Of a DNA stretch of 64,000 bases, positions 25,835 to 36,467 are shown in pieces. The notes beneath the pieces are model-generated. The model ran no database searches. It saw only the letters and a program-made list of their open reading frames with translations, and was not told the DNA's origin. Source of the DNA: Paractinoplanes abujensis (GTDB lineage: Bacteria > Actinomycetota > Actinomycetes > Mycobacteriales > Micromonosporaceae); contig NZ_JACHMF010000001.1 of assembly GCF_014204895.1 (NCBI RefSeq), positions 2,170,001 through 2,234,000 on the forward strand, written 5' to 3'. Both the position numbers and the translations under genes were made by a program. How positions within the stretch are numbered: the stretch's first letter is position 1; each line of letters opens with the position of its first letter.

Positions 25835-26276
25835 TCTGGTGCTGGTCGTCGAGGACTCCGACGAGGACATCGAGGCGATCGACCGGGCCATCGGCCGTTC
25901 CCACCCCGACGTGCGGCTGGAGTTCCTGCGCTCCGGGTCGGGGGTGCTGCCCCGGCTGACCGGCGCCGCGGAACGGCCCCGGATCGTGCTGCTCGACCTG
26001 AACATGCCCGGCGAGGGCGGCCTCGACGTGATCCGGCAGGTCCGCGCGCGTGGCGAGTTCGACGGGCTGCGGCTGGTGGTGTTCACCTCCTCGGAGAACC
26101 AGGCCGAGGCCGAGGCCTGCTACGCCGCCGGGGCCGACAGCTACATCTACAAGCCGATCAACTTCGCCCTGTTCCGCGGCGTGCTCAGCCAGACCCTTGA
26201 CTACTGGCGGTCGCGGGAGCCGAACGTGACCCAGACGGTGGTGCCGCCGCCGGGGGACTCACCGGCCCAGGCCTGA
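25827..26276 (+). CDS. Single-domain response regulator (Rcp1/phytochrome-partner type)
   Basis: This 149-residue protein is only a receiver domain: acidic pocket EDSDED, phosphoacceptor aspartate in VLLDLNMPG, FTSSEN and the conserved lysine in YKPINF. Loners of this type, with LEFLRSG and YIYKPINFALF blocks, are the cognate partners of bacteriophytochrome kinases. It overlaps the phosphatase gene and runs head-on into the phytochrome gene, sharing 76 bases on opposite strands. The last 20 residues (NVTQTVVPPPGDSPAQA) are the part encoded in the overlap. Confidence 0.93.
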   Translation: MSDLVLVVEDSDEDIEAIDRAIGRSHPDVRLEFLRSGSGVLPRLTGAAERPRIVLLDLNMPGEGGLDVIRQVRARGEFDGLRLVVFTSSENQAEAEACYAAGADSYIYKPINFALFRGVLSQTLDYWRSREPNVTQTVVPPPGDSPAQA

Positions 26277-28363
26277 CCGCCGTGCCGTTCGGCGATGCGC
26301 CGGACGATCGCCAGGCCCGCGCCGGAGCCGTCCCGTCCGGCCTCGGGGTGCAGCCGCCGGAACAGCTGGAACGCCTGTTCGCGCAGGTGGGCCGGCATCC
26401 CGATCCCGTCGTCGCGCACGAACAGGGCGTCGCCGGACAGACCGACGGTGACCGTGCCTCCGCCCGGCCGGGCGTATTTGCCCGCGTTGACCAGTAAGTT
26501 CACCAGCACCTGTTCCAGCAGCACCGGGTCCGCGGTCAGCGAAACCGACGTGTCGGCGATGTCGACGGTGACAGCGGCTTCGGACAGGCGCGGCCCGGCC
26601 ACTTCCAGGGCCCGCGCGACGGCGTCGGAGAGCAGAACCGGCGAGCGGTCCAGCTCCGTACGCCCCAGGCGGGAGTAGTCGAGCAACGCGTTGAGCAACT
26701 CGTCCATGCGCGTGGCCAGCCGCTGGATGGATTCCAGGCGGCGCAGCGTGACCGGGTCCATGCCGTCGGCGGCGTCCTCGATGATGAACGTCGACGTGTT
26801 CGCGATGCCCCGCAACGGCTCCTTCAGGTCGTGCGCGGCCGCGTGGGCGAACGAGTCGAGGTCGACGTTGAGCAGGGCCAGCTGCCGGGCCTGGGCCACC
26901 GCCACCCCCATGACCGCGCGGCCCAGCTCGACCGCCATGACCAGGTCGGTGGTGGTCCAGCCGGCGCTGCGCCCCCGTACGGAGGCCAGGAACACCGCCG
27001 TGGACCCGCGCGGGGTCAGCCGCTGCCCGTGCGGGCCCAGCACCACCGGCGTGCTCGGGTCGGCCGCCCACCGGCGGGTCACCGTCCGTTCGCGGCGCAG
27101 CCACACGATGCAGTCACCGTCGGCGCCGAACGGCAGCACCAGCGCGCCGGGGAACGGCCCGTCCACGGTGTCGCTGTGCCACACCTCGCCCGGCGCGGGC
27201 ACACTCAACCCGGCCAGCACCCGGCCGGCCTGCTCGGCGTCGACACCGTGCGGGGACACCACGCCGTCGATGCGCACCACCACGGCGTCGCAGCCGATCA
27301 CCTGGTCCAGCCCGGCCGGGTTCTGCGACCAGCGCGCCGGCAGGTCGGTCGAGTACCGTTCCAGCAGCCGCGCGATCACCTCGCGGGACCTGTCGCGGGC
27401 GGCCGCCTCGTCACGTTCGCGCAGCGCGGCCAGGTGCAGCGACAACGCCACCCCGAAGAACTCGCACGCGGCCCGGGTCTGCGGGCTCAGCGCCTTGGGG
27501 GCACGGCCGTGGCAGGCGATCAGCCCCCACAACCGGCCGCCGTCGAGCAGCGACACCGACATCGACGCGGTGACGCCGATGTTGCGCAGGTATTCCAGGT
27601 GGAACGGCGACACGGTGCGCAGCACCGACAACGACAGGTCCAGCGGTTCACCCGTGCCGGGCAGCACCGCCGGGACGAGCCGGGCGGTGGTGTCATCGAC
27701 GTCGGCGATCACCCGGATCCAGTTCTGTTCGTACAGGCGGCGGGCCTGCGGCGGGATGTCGGTGGCGGGGAACCACAACCCCAGCCACGGCTCCCAGTCG
27801 TCCACGACCTCCTCCGCGATCACCTCGCCGGGCCCGTCGGCCGACTCGAACCGGTACGCCACCACCCGGTCGTAGCCGGTGATCTCGCGGATCTCCCGTA
27901 CGGCGGCCCGGCACGCGTCACCGACGGTGCCCGCGCGTTGCAGCCGGGTCAGGGCCCGGCGGACCGGCGCGTACATGGTCACGACCTCGGGCGAACCGGG
28001 GGTGGGCTCGAACTCGAGCACCACATGACCGTCGGCCAGGTGCACCGTGACATCGAAGCGCCGGTCGTGCAGCTGGACCGGCATCGTCGCGGTCTGCCCG
28101 GTGTCCGCGTCGACCAGGGACCACAGCATGGCCCACTGCTCGCCGGTCAGGAACGAGTCGTCGGGCGGAAGGTCGAAACCCAGCACCGCCGCCGCGTTCT
28201 CGCTGGCCACCGTGATCCGCCCGGCCTTCACGGCGATCAGGGCCCCGTACGACTGGACGCCGCCGAGCCGGTGGATCGGCTCACGCACGCACGCCGTCAG
28301 GTCGAACGGGGTGCCGGCCTCCCGTTCGGCGGCGGCGAGGTGTTCCGGCAGCCACTCGGTCAT
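26201..28363 (-). CDS. Bacteriophytochrome histidine kinase
   Basis: This 720-residue red/far-red light sensor has PAS, GAF and PHY domains followed by HisKA and HATPase domains. The biliverdin-attachment cysteine is C25 (LTACVREPIHRLGG). The GAF motif is PATDIP at 199-204, with serine of the usual PASDIP replaced by threonine. The H-box is HDLKEPLRGI with H511, and the ATP lid has RDDGIGM and DGSGAGLAI. A PHY tongue-like WLRRE lies at 421-425. No haem oxygenase gene is in the window to supply biliverdin. The response regulator converges on it and overlaps by 76 bases. Confidence 0.93.
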   Translation of the reverse strand: MTEWLPEHLAAAEREAGTPFDLTACVREPIHRLGGVQSYGALIAVKAGRITVASENAAAVLGFDLPPDDSFLTGEQWAMLWSLVDADTGQTATMPVQLHDRRFDVTVHLADGHVVLEFEPTPGSPEVVTMYAPVRRALTRLQRAGTVGDACRAAVREIREITGYDRVVAYRFESADGPGEVIAEEVVDDWEPWLGLWFPATDIPPQARRLYEQNWIRVIADVDDTTARLVPAVLPGTGEPLDLSLSVLRTVSPFHLEYLRNIGVTASMSVSLLDGGRLWGLIACHGRAPKALSPQTRAACEFFGVALSLHLAALRERDEAAARDRSREVIARLLERYSTDLPARWSQNPAGLDQVIGCDAVVVRIDGVVSPHGVDAEQAGRVLAGLSVPAPGEVWHSDTVDGPFPGALVLPFGADGDCIVWLRRERTVTRRWAADPSTPVVLGPHGQRLTPRGSTAVFLASVRGRSAGWTTTDLVMAVELGRAVMGVAVAQARQLALLNVDLDSFAHAAAHDLKEPLRGIANTSTFIIEDAADGMDPVTLRRLESIQRLATRMDELLNALLDYSRLGRTELDRSPVLLSDAVARALEVAGPRLSEAAVTVDIADTSVSLTADPVLLEQVLVNLLVNAGKYARPGGGTVTVGLSGDALFVRDDGIGMPAHLREQAFQLFRRLHPEAGRDGSGAGLAIVRRIAERHGGQAWAGESPGGGTTVWVTFGSRDRQ

Positions 28364-28373
28364 GATCCCGACC

Positions 28374-29051
28374 CTATCCGCCCGGCAACTGGTCGCCCGG
28401 GCTGACCAGCCCGCTCTGGTAGGCCAGCACCACCAGCTGGGCCCGGTCGCGCACCTCCAGCTTGGCCATGGCCCGGTTGACGTGGGTCTTCGCGGTCAGC
28501 GGGGACAGGAACAGCCGGGCCGCGATCTCGTCGTTGCTCAGCCCGTGCGCCACCAGCGTCAGCACTTCGCGTTCCCGGTCGGTGAGCACCTTGAGCGCCC
28601 CGGTGGTGGCCGGCGGGCGCAGATTTTGCAGGAACCGGCCGATCAGGCCGCGGGTGGCGGCCGGTGACAGCAGCGCCTCCCCGGTGGCGACCACGCGGAT
28701 GGCCTGCAGCAGGTCGGCCGGGGCGACGTTCTTGCCGACGAAGCCGCTCGCCCCCGCCTGCAGGGCCAGCAGCACGTTGTCGTCGTCCTCGAACGTGGTG
28801 ACGATCAGGACCCGTACGCCGGCCAGGTTGTCGTCGGCCGAGAGGCGCCGGGTGGCCTCCAAGCCGTCCATGACCGGCATGCGGATGTCCATCAGCACCA
28901 CGTCGGCGCGCTGGGTGCGGGCCCGTTCCAGAGCCTCCCGGCCGTCGGAGGCCTCGGCCACCACCTGCATGCCCGGCTCCGCATCGATGATCATTTTGAA
29001 GCCGGCGCGGATCAGTGCCTGATCGTCGGCGAGCAGGACCCTTGTCGTCAC
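28374..29051 (-). CDS. NarL/FixJ-family response regulator
   Basis: This 225-residue protein has a receiver domain with phosphoacceptor D in VLMDIRMPV and a C-terminal LuxR HTH (LTDREREVLTLVAHGLSNDE, then IAARLFLSPLTAKTHVNRAM). The GTG at 29051 overlaps the stop of the sensor kinase gene (GTGA), so the two form a two-component system. The kinase is divergent from an MmpL exporter that it may control. Confidence 0.94.
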   Translation of the reverse strand: MTTRVLLADDQALIRAGFKMIIDAEPGMQVVAEASDGREALERARTQRADVVLMDIRMPVMDGLEATRRLSADDNLAGVRVLIVTTFEDDDNVLLALQAGASGFVGKNVAPADLLQAIRVVATGEALLSPAATRGLIGRFLQNLRPPATTGALKVLTDREREVLTLVAHGLSNDEIAARLFLSPLTAKTHVNRAMAKLEVRDRAQLVVLAYQSGLVSPGDQLPGG

Positions 29052-30163
29052 GAGCTGGTCTCCAGGGCGTAGCTGGGGGCGGGCAGGCCGGCGTGCACAC
29101 GGAACTCGTGGCCGGCGGGCCCGGCGGTGACGCTACCGCCCGCCGCGGCCGCCCGTTCCCGCATCCCGATCAGCCCGAACCCGGTGCCGTCGCCGTGCCC
29201 GGCGATCCGGTTGGTCACCTCGATCGTCACGTCGTTCTCGGCGTACGTGATGACGAGCGTGGCCGAAGTGTCGCCGTAACGGTGCGCGTTGGTCAAAGCC
29301 TCCTGCACGATCCGGTACGCGGCCAGGTCGGCGATGGCGGGCAGCTCCCGCGGCTGCCCGATCTGCGTGAACGCCACGTCGAAACCGACGAGCCCGTCGA
29401 GCAGGGCCGGCACCCGGGACAGGCCGGGGCTGGGTTCGGTCGAGCCCGCCTCGGCCGGGTCCCGCAGCACCCCGATCACCGATTTGATCTCCTGCAGGAC
29501 GCTGTCGGAGGACTGCCGGATCACCTCCAGCGCCGGACCGGCCTGCTCGGGGTGCTGCTTGACGACGTGCGCGGCCGCGCCGGCCTGCACGTTGATCACC
29601 GCGATGTGGTGGGCCACCACGTCGTGCAGCTCCCGGGCGATGCGTAACCGCTCGTCCATGACCCGGCGGTGGGCCTGCTGCTCGCTGAACTGCTCGGCCT
29701 GGCGGACCCGCTCGGTCAGCTCGGCCAGGTACGCGCGCCGGTTGCGCACCGCCTCACCGACCGCGCCGCCACCACCGATCCAGGCATACAGGCCCAGCGA
29801 GTTCAGCGACCACCACTGGGCCGGGTCGGCGATCATCCCGACGGCGAACACCACCGTGGCCGCGCCCAGCGAGCACAGCCACGGCCGGCGCAGCGACGTC
29901 CGCAGGGTGAACGCGTACATGAGGAAACCCAGCAACAGCAGCAGCGACTGGGCGGGCGCGTGCAGCACGATGCTGACGATCAGTCCGCCGCCTGCCAGCA
30001 CCAGGGCCGCCACCGGCCACCGGTGCCGGGCCAGCACCGCCACGACACCGCACACGATGACCACAGCCGGGCGGGTCGCCCCCGACCGGATCTCGTCGCT
30101 GATCACGGTGGCCACGAACAGCGCGATCACGACCAGGTCGGCCAGCCACCTCTTCTTGAACAC
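29048..30163 (-). CDS. DesK-type (HPK7) sensor histidine kinase
   Basis: This protein of about 371 residues has four or five N-terminal membrane helices, a HisKA_3 dimerisation domain with phosphoacceptor H in RIARELHDVVAHH, and an HATPase domain with GFGLIGMRER. The GTG at 30163 (VFKKRWLADLV) begins just before the first helix; the frame stays open to 30307, but that part is Arg/Thr-rich and not conserved. It is co-transcribed with its response regulator and divergent from an MmpL transporter. Confidence 0.88.
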   Translation of the reverse strand: MFKKRWLADLVVIALFVATVISDEIRSGATRPAVVIVCGVVAVLARHRWPVAALVLAGGGLIVSIVLHAPAQSLLLLLGFLMYAFTLRTSLRRPWLCSLGAATVVFAVGMIADPAQWWSLNSLGLYAWIGGGGAVGEAVRNRRAYLAELTERVRQAEQFSEQQAHRRVMDERLRIARELHDVVAHHIAVINVQAGAAAHVVKQHPEQAGPALEVIRQSSDSVLQEIKSVIGVLRDPAEAGSTEPSPGLSRVPALLDGLVGFDVAFTQIGQPRELPAIADLAAYRIVQEALTNAHRYGDTSATLVITYAENDVTIEVTNRIAGHGDGTGFGLIGMRERAAAAGGSVTAGPAGHEFRVHAGLPAPSYALETSS

Positions 30164-30305
30164 CCCCCGACCGTATGCGGTGCCGGCCCGGTACGCCGTC
30201 GTCCGGTCGCAGTAGTGCCCGCGGGTCAGAAGTACCGCGGACGCAGTAGCCGCCGACCGCGGCTGGACGACGCCCCGGACGATCATCGCCGCGACCGTGG
30301 TGGGC

Positions 30306-32414
30306 ATGGCTACGTTCCTCTACCGGCTGGGCCGGTTCTCGTTCCGCCGCCGCTGGACGGTGGCGCTCGCGTGGGTGGCGGTGCTGATCGCCGCGGTGGC
30401 CGGGATGGCGCTGCTGCAGAAACCGACGACGGCGGCGTTCAGCATCCCCGGCACCCCCGCGCAGCAGACGATCGACCTGCTCTCGGAACGCTTCCCCCAG
30501 GCCGCCGGCACCACCGCGTCGGCCCGCGTCGTGTTCGCCGGCGACACTCAGCTCGACCGGGCCGCCGTGGACCGCACCCTGGCCGCGCTGCGCGGCGCCC
30601 CGCAGGTCGCCGCGGTCGGTGAGCTCACCTCCAACGCCGGCGGCACCATCGCCTACACCCAGGTCACCTACCGGGTGCCGGCCACCGACCTGAGCCCGGC
30701 CGACCAGGACGCCCTGGTCGCCGCGGCCCAGGTGGGCCGCGACGCCGGGCTGACCGTGGAGATCGGCGGGGACGCGCTGACCCCCGGCGGGCACACCCCG
30801 ATCGCCGAGGTGATCGGCATCGTCGTGGCCGCCGTGGTCCTGCTGATCACGTTCGGGTCGCTGGTGGCGGCCGGGCTGCCGCTGCTGACCGCGCTGATCG
30901 GAGTGGGTATCGGGGCCGCGGGGATCGGCATCGCCACCCGCTTCACCGACCTGTCCGCGTCCACGTCGACCCTGGCCATGATGCTGGGGCTGGCCGTGGC
31001 CATCGACTACGCGCTGTTCATCGTGTCGCGCTACCGGCACGAACTGGGCGCCGGGCACCCCCGCGCCGAGGCGGCCGGGCGGGCGGCGGGCACGGCCGGG
31101 TCCGCCGTGGTGTTCGCCGGCCTCACCGTGATCATCGCGCTGGCCGGGCTGGCCGTGGCCGGCATCCCGTTCCTCACGCAGATGGGGGTGGCCGCCGCGG
31201 GCACCGTGGCCGTGTCCGTGCTGATCGCGCTCACCCTGCTGCCGGCCCTGCTGGCGATCTCCGGCGGCCGGATCAAACCTTCCCCCGTACGGGATCAAGC
31301 CGCCCGGCCCGCGCTCGGGATCCGCTGGGCCCGCACCGTCGCCCGCCGCCCCGTGGTGTTCCTGCTGGCCGCCGTGGTCGGGTTGGGCGTGGTCGCGCTG
31401 CCCGCCGCGTCGCTGCGGCTGGGCCTGCCCACCGAGGGCAGCTCCGCCCCCGACACCACCCAGCGCAAGGCCTACGACCTGCTGGCCGCCGGCTTCGGGC
31501 CCGGCTTCAACGGCCCCCTCACGGTGGTGACCGACGCCCCGGACGCGACCCGGGTGTCGCAGCAGATCACCGGGCTCGGCGACGTCGCACTGGTCAGCCC
31601 GCCGGTCACCAACCAGGCCGGCGACACCGCGATCCTCAGCGTGATCCCCGCCGGTGCCCCCGACAACGCCGGCACCGAGGACCTGGTCCACGCCATCCGC
31701 GACGTCGACGGCACCCTCGGCGTCACCGGCACCACCGCCGTCAACCTCGACATCAGCGAGAAACTGTCCGACGCCCTGCTGCCGTACCTGGCGCTGGTCG
31801 TGGGGCTGGCGTTCGTGCTGCTGGCCCTGGTGTTCCGGTCGGTGCTCGTGCCGTTGAAGGCGACCCTGGGGTTCCTGCTGTCGGTGACGGCCACGTTCGG
31901 GGCGCTGGTCGCGGTGTTCCAGTGGGGCTGGCTGGCCGACATGTTCGGGGTCTCGCAGACCGGCCCGATCATCAGTTTCCTGCCGATCCTGCTCATCGGC
32001 ATCGTCTTCGGCCTGGCCATGGACTACCAGGTGTTCCTGGTGACCCGGATGCGTGAGGACTACGTGCACGGCGCGGACGCCCGCGCGGCCGTGGTCAGCG
32101 GGTTCGGGCACGGCGCCCGGGTGGTCACCGCGGCCGCGCTGATCATGATGAGTGTGTTCTTCGGGTTCATGCTCGGCCCCGAAGCCATCATCAAGTCCGT
32201 CGGGTTCGGGCTGGGCGTGGCCATCCTGTTCGACGCCGTCGTGGTCCGGATGATCCTGGTGCCCGCGGTGATGACCCTGCTCGGCCGCTCCGCCTGGTGG
32301 CTGCCCCGCTGGCTCGACCGGATCCTGCCCGACGTCGACGTGGAAGGCGAGAAACTGACTCGCCACCTGGCCGCCGCCGGAACCGGCGAACCCAAGGAAC
32401 TGGCCCTGCGCTAA
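30306..32414 (+). CDS. MMPL/RND-family transporter, copy 1
   Basis: This 702-residue membrane protein has the duplicated RND layout: helix 1, an extracytoplasmic domain, helices 2-6 (GLAVAIDYALFIVSRYR), then a second half (IVFGLAMDYQVFLVTRMRED). Both halves carry the conserved D-Y pair used for proton coupling. MmpL proteins export lipids or small molecules. The ATG at 30306 matches the start of the second copy at 38891. It is divergent from the two-component pair. Long stretches are identical at DNA level with copy 2. Confidence 0.93.
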   Translation: MATFLYRLGRFSFRRRWTVALAWVAVLIAAVAGMALLQKPTTAAFSIPGTPAQQTIDLLSERFPQAAGTTASARVVFAGDTQLDRAAVDRTLAALRGAPQVAAVGELTSNAGGTIAYTQVTYRVPATDLSPADQDALVAAAQVGRDAGLTVEIGGDALTPGGHTPIAEVIGIVVAAVVLLITFGSLVAAGLPLLTALIGVGIGAAGIGIATRFTDLSASTSTLAMMLGLAVAIDYALFIVSRYRHELGAGHPRAEAAGRAAGTAGSAVVFAGLTVIIALAGLAVAGIPFLTQMGVAAAGTVAVSVLIALTLLPALLAISGGRIKPSPVRDQAARPALGIRWARTVARRPVVFLLAAVVGLGVVALPAASLRLGLPTEGSSAPDTTQRKAYDLLAAGFGPGFNGPLTVVTDAPDATRVSQQITGLGDVALVSPPVTNQAGDTAILSVIPAGAPDNAGTEDLVHAIRDVDGTLGVTGTTAVNLDISEKLSDALLPYLALVVGLAFVLLALVFRSVLVPLKATLGFLLSVTATFGALVAVFQWGWLADMFGVSQTGPIISFLPILLIGIVFGLAMDYQVFLVTRMREDYVHGADARAAVVSGFGHGARVVTAAALIMMSVFFGFMLGPEAIIKSVGFGLGVAILFDAVVVRMILVPAVMTLLGRSAWWLPRWLDRILPDVDVEGEKLTRHLAAAGTGEPKELALR

Positions 32415-32935
32415 CCCAGGGCGAACTCGTGCCGGGTCGACCAGGACGGGCCCGGCTCGGGCCGGCCGGTGATCAGCCGCAACGAGGTGACGCGGGCGTG
32501 GATCGGCAGCTGCGGGCCGACCGCGTCCGCGGCCGCCTGCAGCTGGGCCCGCGGATGGTCGTGGCCGATCGTGAGGTGCGGGACGACCTCGTCGAACGCT
32601 CCCTCGTAGGGCCGTACGGAAGGGAACCGGGACGTCACCGCGGCGGTCAGCGCCACGAACGGGCCGGCCGGCTGCGGGGCCAGCCACACCACCCGATCGC
32701 CGAACCAGCCGACCGTGGCCAACGTGCACCAGAACGCGGGCACGCTCGCGGCGGCCTGCCCCACCCGGGCCAGCACGTGCTCGTCCAGATCGGCCGGGGG
32801 CAGAAAAGGGAACAGCACCGTGATGTGTGCGGGCACCCCCCACGCCGCGGCCCGGTCGAACCGGTCACGGTGGGCCGCCACGACCGGCTCGGCCTCGGCC
32901 ACCGCCACGATCAGCGCGCTGTGAGTCGGTTCCAT
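32411..32935 (-). CDS. 2'-5' RNA ligase/LigT-like 2H phosphoesterase
   Basis: This 174-residue protein has the two HXT motifs of the 2H phosphoesterase superfamily: HITVLFPF near residue 38 and HLTIGHD near residue 121. Members hydrolyse or ligate 2',5'- or cyclic-phosphodiester bonds in RNA or nucleotides. The ATG at 32935 (MEPTHSALIVAV) gives the usual length. Its 3' end overlaps the MmpL stop by four bases on the opposite strand. Confidence 0.88.
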   Translation of the reverse strand: MEPTHSALIVAVAEAEPVVAAHRDRFDRAAAWGVPAHITVLFPFLPPADLDEHVLARVGQAAASVPAFWCTLATVGWFGDRVVWLAPQPAGPFVALTAAVTSRFPSVRPYEGAFDEVVPHLTIGHDHPRAQLQAAADAVGPQLPIHARVTSLRLITGRPEPGPSWSTRHEFALG

Positions 32936-33023
32936 CCGAGGATTATGGCCCCTGACGAATGTCATGGCCGCCTCGTGACGCGTGACAGCAGAGCGACGCC
33001 GGGACCGGGCCCACGATGAACGC

Positions 33024-33961
<938 letters not shown>

Positions 33962-33965
<4 letters not shown>

Positions 33966-34744
33966 CCACCGCTGTCCTGCCGAAGAGGAACCTGCCCCGG
34001 TTCGGCGGCTTCAGCCCCGGCATGATCCGGCTCGAGCTGCGCCGCATGGTCCGCAACAAACGCACCGTCGTCTTCACCCTCGTCATGCCGGCCGTGTTCT
34101 TCCTGCTGTTCGGCACCGGCGGTGACTACAAGACCGAACGGGCCGGCGGCGGCAACGTCACCGGCTACATCCTGGTCAGCATGGCCGTGTACGGCGCGAT
34201 GCTGGCCACCACCAGCGGCGGTGCGATGGTCTCGATCGAACGCGCCGCCGGGTGGAGCCGGCAGCTGCGGCTGACCCCGCTGCGCCCGGCCGCCTACATC
34301 GCCGTGAAACTGGTCCTCGCCATGATCATCGGTGCGGTGTCGGTGGCCGTCGCGTTCGTGGTCGGCGCGTTCGCGGGGGCGCAGCTGCCGGCGTCCGCCT
34401 GGATCCTGTGCGGCTTGCTGGCCTGGGTGTGCGCGCTCGTGTTCGCCGCGTTCGGCCTGTTCATGGGCTACCTGCTGCCCAGCGAGAACGTCATGCAGAT
34501 CCTCGGCCCGGTGCTGGCCGTGCTGTCGTTCGCCGGGGGGCTGTTCGTGCCGCTGGACGAGCTCGGGTCCACCTTCTCCACGATCGCCACGTTCACCCCC
34601 GTGTACGGGGTGGGGGAGATCGCCCGGTACCCGCTGACCCACGACGGCGCCCTGTGGCCGGCCGTGCTCAACGTGATCGTGTGGACCGGCCTGTTCGCGG
34701 CGGGCGCGATGTGGCGGTTCCGCCGCGACACCGCCCGCGTATGA
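33962..34744 (+). CDS. ABC-2 type permease
   Basis: This 260-residue protein has six predicted membrane helices of the ABC-2 type (VVFTLVMPAVFFLLFG, VSMAVYGAMLATT, AMIIGAVSVAVAFVVG and others) and is the membrane half of the exporter with the upstream ATPase. The ATG at 33962 overlaps the ATPase stop, and its stop overlaps the sensor kinase start. Confidence 0.92.
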
Positions 34745-35859
34745 GCCGTAGGTTCAACACCATGACGACAGCGGCGGGCGGCCCCCCACGATACGGGTGG
34801 CTGTTCGCCGGGCTGTGGCTGTTCTACCTCGGCGGTAACGTCCAAGCCCTGCTCGATCAGCCCAACCTGTACTGGCGGGTGGCCGGGCTGGCCGCGGTGG
34901 CCGGGTTCGCCGCCGGCTACCTGTACCTGGTGGCCCGGGCCCGGCACCTGCGCCGCGGCCACCGCCCGGCCCGGCCCGTGCTGCGGACCTGGCTCGGCAT
35001 CGCGGCGCTGCTGGCCCTGTTCGGGCTGCAGGTGCCCGGCGCCGGTGATCAGGCCCTGACCTGCCTGGTCTTCATCGCCGCGCTCGCCATGGTGAGCCTG
35101 CCCCTGGCCCAGGCCGCGCCCCTGGCGCTGGTCCTGTTCGGCACCGCCGAAGCCCTGCCGCCGCTGGTCGACGGGTGGGCCGACGGCGGCTACGGGCTCG
35201 CCGTGCTGCTGGGCTCCCTGGCCTCGTACGGGTTCCGGGCCGCCTCCGAACGCCAGGCCCGCCTGGTCATCGCCCAGAAAGAACTCAGTGACCGCGCCGT
35301 GGCCGACGAACGCGCCCGCATCGCCGCCGACCTGCACGACATCCTGGGCCACTCGCTCACCGTCGTCACCGTCAAAGCCGAACTCGCCCAGCGGCTGCTC
35401 GACGTCGACCTCGACCGGGCCCGCACAGAACTCCACGACCTCGAAAGCCTGGCCCGTGACGCGCTGGCCGACGTCCGGGCCACCGCCATGGGCGTCCGGG
35501 GGATCTCGCTGCCCGGTGAGATCGCCGCCGCCCGGGAAGCCCTGACCGCGGCCGACGTCGAAGCCGACCTGCCCGGCGCGGCCGACGACGTGCCCAGCCG
35601 CAACCGGGAACTGTTCGCCTGGACCATCCGCGAAGCCGTCACCAACGTCGTGCGGCACAGCGGCGCCCGCCACGTCCGGGTGTCACTGACCCCCGGCAGC
35701 GTCGAAATCGTCGACGACGGCGCCGGCCCCGCCACCCCCACGACCGGGCAAGGCCTGGCCGGGTTACGCCGCCGCGCCGAAGCCGCCGGCGGCCTGTTCA
35801 CCGCGGGCACCCGCACCGACCAGCCCGGCTTCCGGGTCCGCGTGGAGGTACCGACATGA
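34741..35859 (+). CDS. DesK-type sensor histidine kinase of the ABC operon
   Basis: This 372-residue protein has five or six N-terminal helices, HisKA_3 with phosphoacceptor H in RIAADLHDILGHSL, and HATPase with REAVTNVVRHSGA and GQGLAGLRRR. The ATG at 34741 overlaps the permease stop; an ATG at 34762 is a possible alternative. It probably senses the transporter's substrate or the membrane state and signals to the regulator encoded next. Confidence 0.92.
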   Translation: MSRRFNTMTTAAGGPPRYGWLFAGLWLFYLGGNVQALLDQPNLYWRVAGLAAVAGFAAGYLYLVARARHLRRGHRPARPVLRTWLGIAALLALFGLQVPGAGDQALTCLVFIAALAMVSLPLAQAAPLALVLFGTAEALPPLVDGWADGGYGLAVLLGSLASYGFRAASERQARLVIAQKELSDRAVADERARIAADLHDILGHSLTVVTVKAELAQRLLDVDLDRARTELHDLESLARDALADVRATAMGVRGISLPGEIAAAREALTAADVEADLPGAADDVPSRNRELFAWTIREAVTNVVRHSGARHVRVSLTPGSVEIVDDGAGPATPTTGQGLAGLRRRAEAAGGLFTAGTRTDQPGFRVRVEVPT

Positions 35860-36467
35860 TCAAACTGCTGCTCGCCGACGACCAGGCCCTGGTCCGCGGA
35901 GCCATGGCCGCCCTGCTCGACATGGAACCCGACCTCACAGTAGTGGCCGAAGTGGGCCGCGGCGACGAGGTCGTGCCCGCCGCGCTGGCCACCCGACCCG
36001 ACGTCGCCCTGCTCGACGTGGAAATGCCCGGCCTGGACGGGGTCGCCGCCGCCCGCGCCCTGCTCACCACCCAGCCCGCCGTCCGCGTCCTGATGGTCAC
36101 CACGTTCGGCCGCGCCGGCTACCTGCGCCAGGCCATGGCCGCCGGCGCCGCCGGTTTCGTCGTCAAGGACACCCCCGCCCGCCAGCTCGCCGACGCCGTC
36201 CGCCGCGTCCACGACGGCCTGCGCGTGGTCGACCCCGCCCTGGCCGCCCAGTCCCTGGCCCAAGGCGACTCCCCCCTGACGGACCGCGAAACTGGTGTCC
36301 TGCGCGCCGCCCGCGACGGCGGCACAGTCGCCGACATAGCCCGCGAACTGCACCTCTCCGAAGGCACGGTCCGCAACCACTTGTCGGCAGCCATCGGCAA
36401 AACCGGCGCCCGCACCCGCGCCGAAGCCGTCCGCCTGGCCGTCGAGAACGGCTGGCTGCTGGCCTGA
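35856..36467 (+). CDS. NarL/FixJ-family response regulator of the ABC operon
   Basis: This 203-residue protein has a receiver domain with phosphoacceptor D in VALLDVEMPG and a LuxR HTH (LTDRETGVLRAARDGGTVAD, then IARELHLSEGTVRNHLSAAI). Its ATG overlaps the kinase stop. It closes the four-gene cassette and probably autoregulates the operon. Confidence 0.93.
   Translation: MIKLLLADDQALVRGAMAALLDMEPDLTVVAEVGRGDEVVPAALATRPDVALLDVEMPGLDGVAAARALLTTQPAVRVLMVTTFGRAGYLRQAMAAGAAGFVVKDTPARQLADAVRRVHDGLRVVDPALAAQSLAQGDSPLTDRETGVLRAARDGGTVADIARELHLSEGTVRNHLSAAIGKTGARTRAEAVRLAVENGWLLA

Noticed and set aside
29754..32843. A 1029-codon minus-strand open frame
   Set aside because: It runs antisense to MmpL copy 1 with Gly/His/Gln-rich low-complexity sequence and no family.
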